DNA from: Clostridiales bacterium
GTDB lineage: Bacteria; Bacillota; Clostridia; Oscillospirales; Acutalibacteraceae
DNA: 5,587 nucleotides
Reading direction: 5' to 3'
Assembly (NCBI GenBank): GCA_020860025.1
Contig: JAJBVC010000143.1
Location: 1-5,587, forward strand
The notes beneath the pieces are model-generated. The model worked only from the letters and a program-made list of their open reading frames with translations, was not told the origin of the DNA and did not search any database. A program made the position numbers and the translations under genes. Within the stretch, counting starts at the first letter, position 1. Each line of letters opens with the position of its first letter. Below are positions 5,506 through 5,587 of this stretch, piece by piece.

Positions 5506-5545
5506 GTAAAGTAAATAAAAGTAAAGTAAATAAAAGTAAATAAAA
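5506..5545. repeat. 15-bp A-rich tandem repeat
   Basis: The unit GTAAAGTAAATAAAA occurs twice exactly (5506-5520 and 5521-5535), followed by a partial copy GTAAATAAAA (5536-5545). The track continues into AT-rich DNA with a pyrimidine-rich stretch on the + strand from about 5554. It lies just right of the 19-bp palindrome. There is no coding capacity with a ribosome binding site here. It may be a slippage-prone simple repeat or an A-tract leader; I assign no function. Confidence 0.85.
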
Positions 5546-5587
5546 AGAAATATTTCTCTCTATAACTCTCTTTATATCTTTTATATA

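Overview
The window looks like a chromosomal segment of a spore-forming, low-to-moderate-GC Clostridia member, probably a gut Oscillospirales/Ruminococcaceae-type organism. The evidence is a clear sporulation sigma factor G gene, strong purine-rich ribosome binding sites, AT-rich intergenic DNA, and typical Firmicutes sigma-A promoters and intrinsic terminators. The taxonomic call is inference from style and gene content, not from a marker search.

Layout, left to right, with all four genes on the + strand. Bases 1-146 are gene-free and hold a REP-like inverted repeat pair followed by a terminator-like hairpin. Next come a flavin-type pyridoxamine 5'-phosphate oxidase/Nim-family protein (147-635), sporulation sigma factor sigG (777-1547, GTG start), an EF-G paralog of the EF-G2/FusA2-like type (1656-3707), and a GPH-family (MelB-like) sugar:cation symporter (3860-5317). 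Bases 5318-5587 are gene-free. They contain two strong hairpin terminators, one read on the - strand and one apparently bidirectional, then a promoter-like sequence overlapped by a perfect 8-3-8 palindrome, and a 15-bp A-rich tandem repeat.

The genes seem to be mostly independent transcription units rather than one operon. sigG has its own candidate forespore-type promoter (TTCAATA-N18-CATACTA). The EF-G paralog has an excellent sigma-A promoter (TTGACG-N17-TACAAT) and a strong terminator. The transporter gene lies beyond that terminator, and its only convincing upstream promoter lies just before the terminator, a layout that suggests either a short RNA or an attenuated leader. No mobile element, CRISPR array, tRNA or rRNA was seen.

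I did not find a clearly new multi-gene system. The points most worth a second look are: the EF-G paralog, whose switch II catalytic histidine is replaced by leucine along with other G-motif changes; the sigG leader, which combines an autoregulatory-type promoter, a hairpin abutting the ribosome binding site and a GTG start overlapped by an out-of-frame ATG; the promoter-terminator pair at 3715-3794; and a short interspersed repeat present at both ends of the window.
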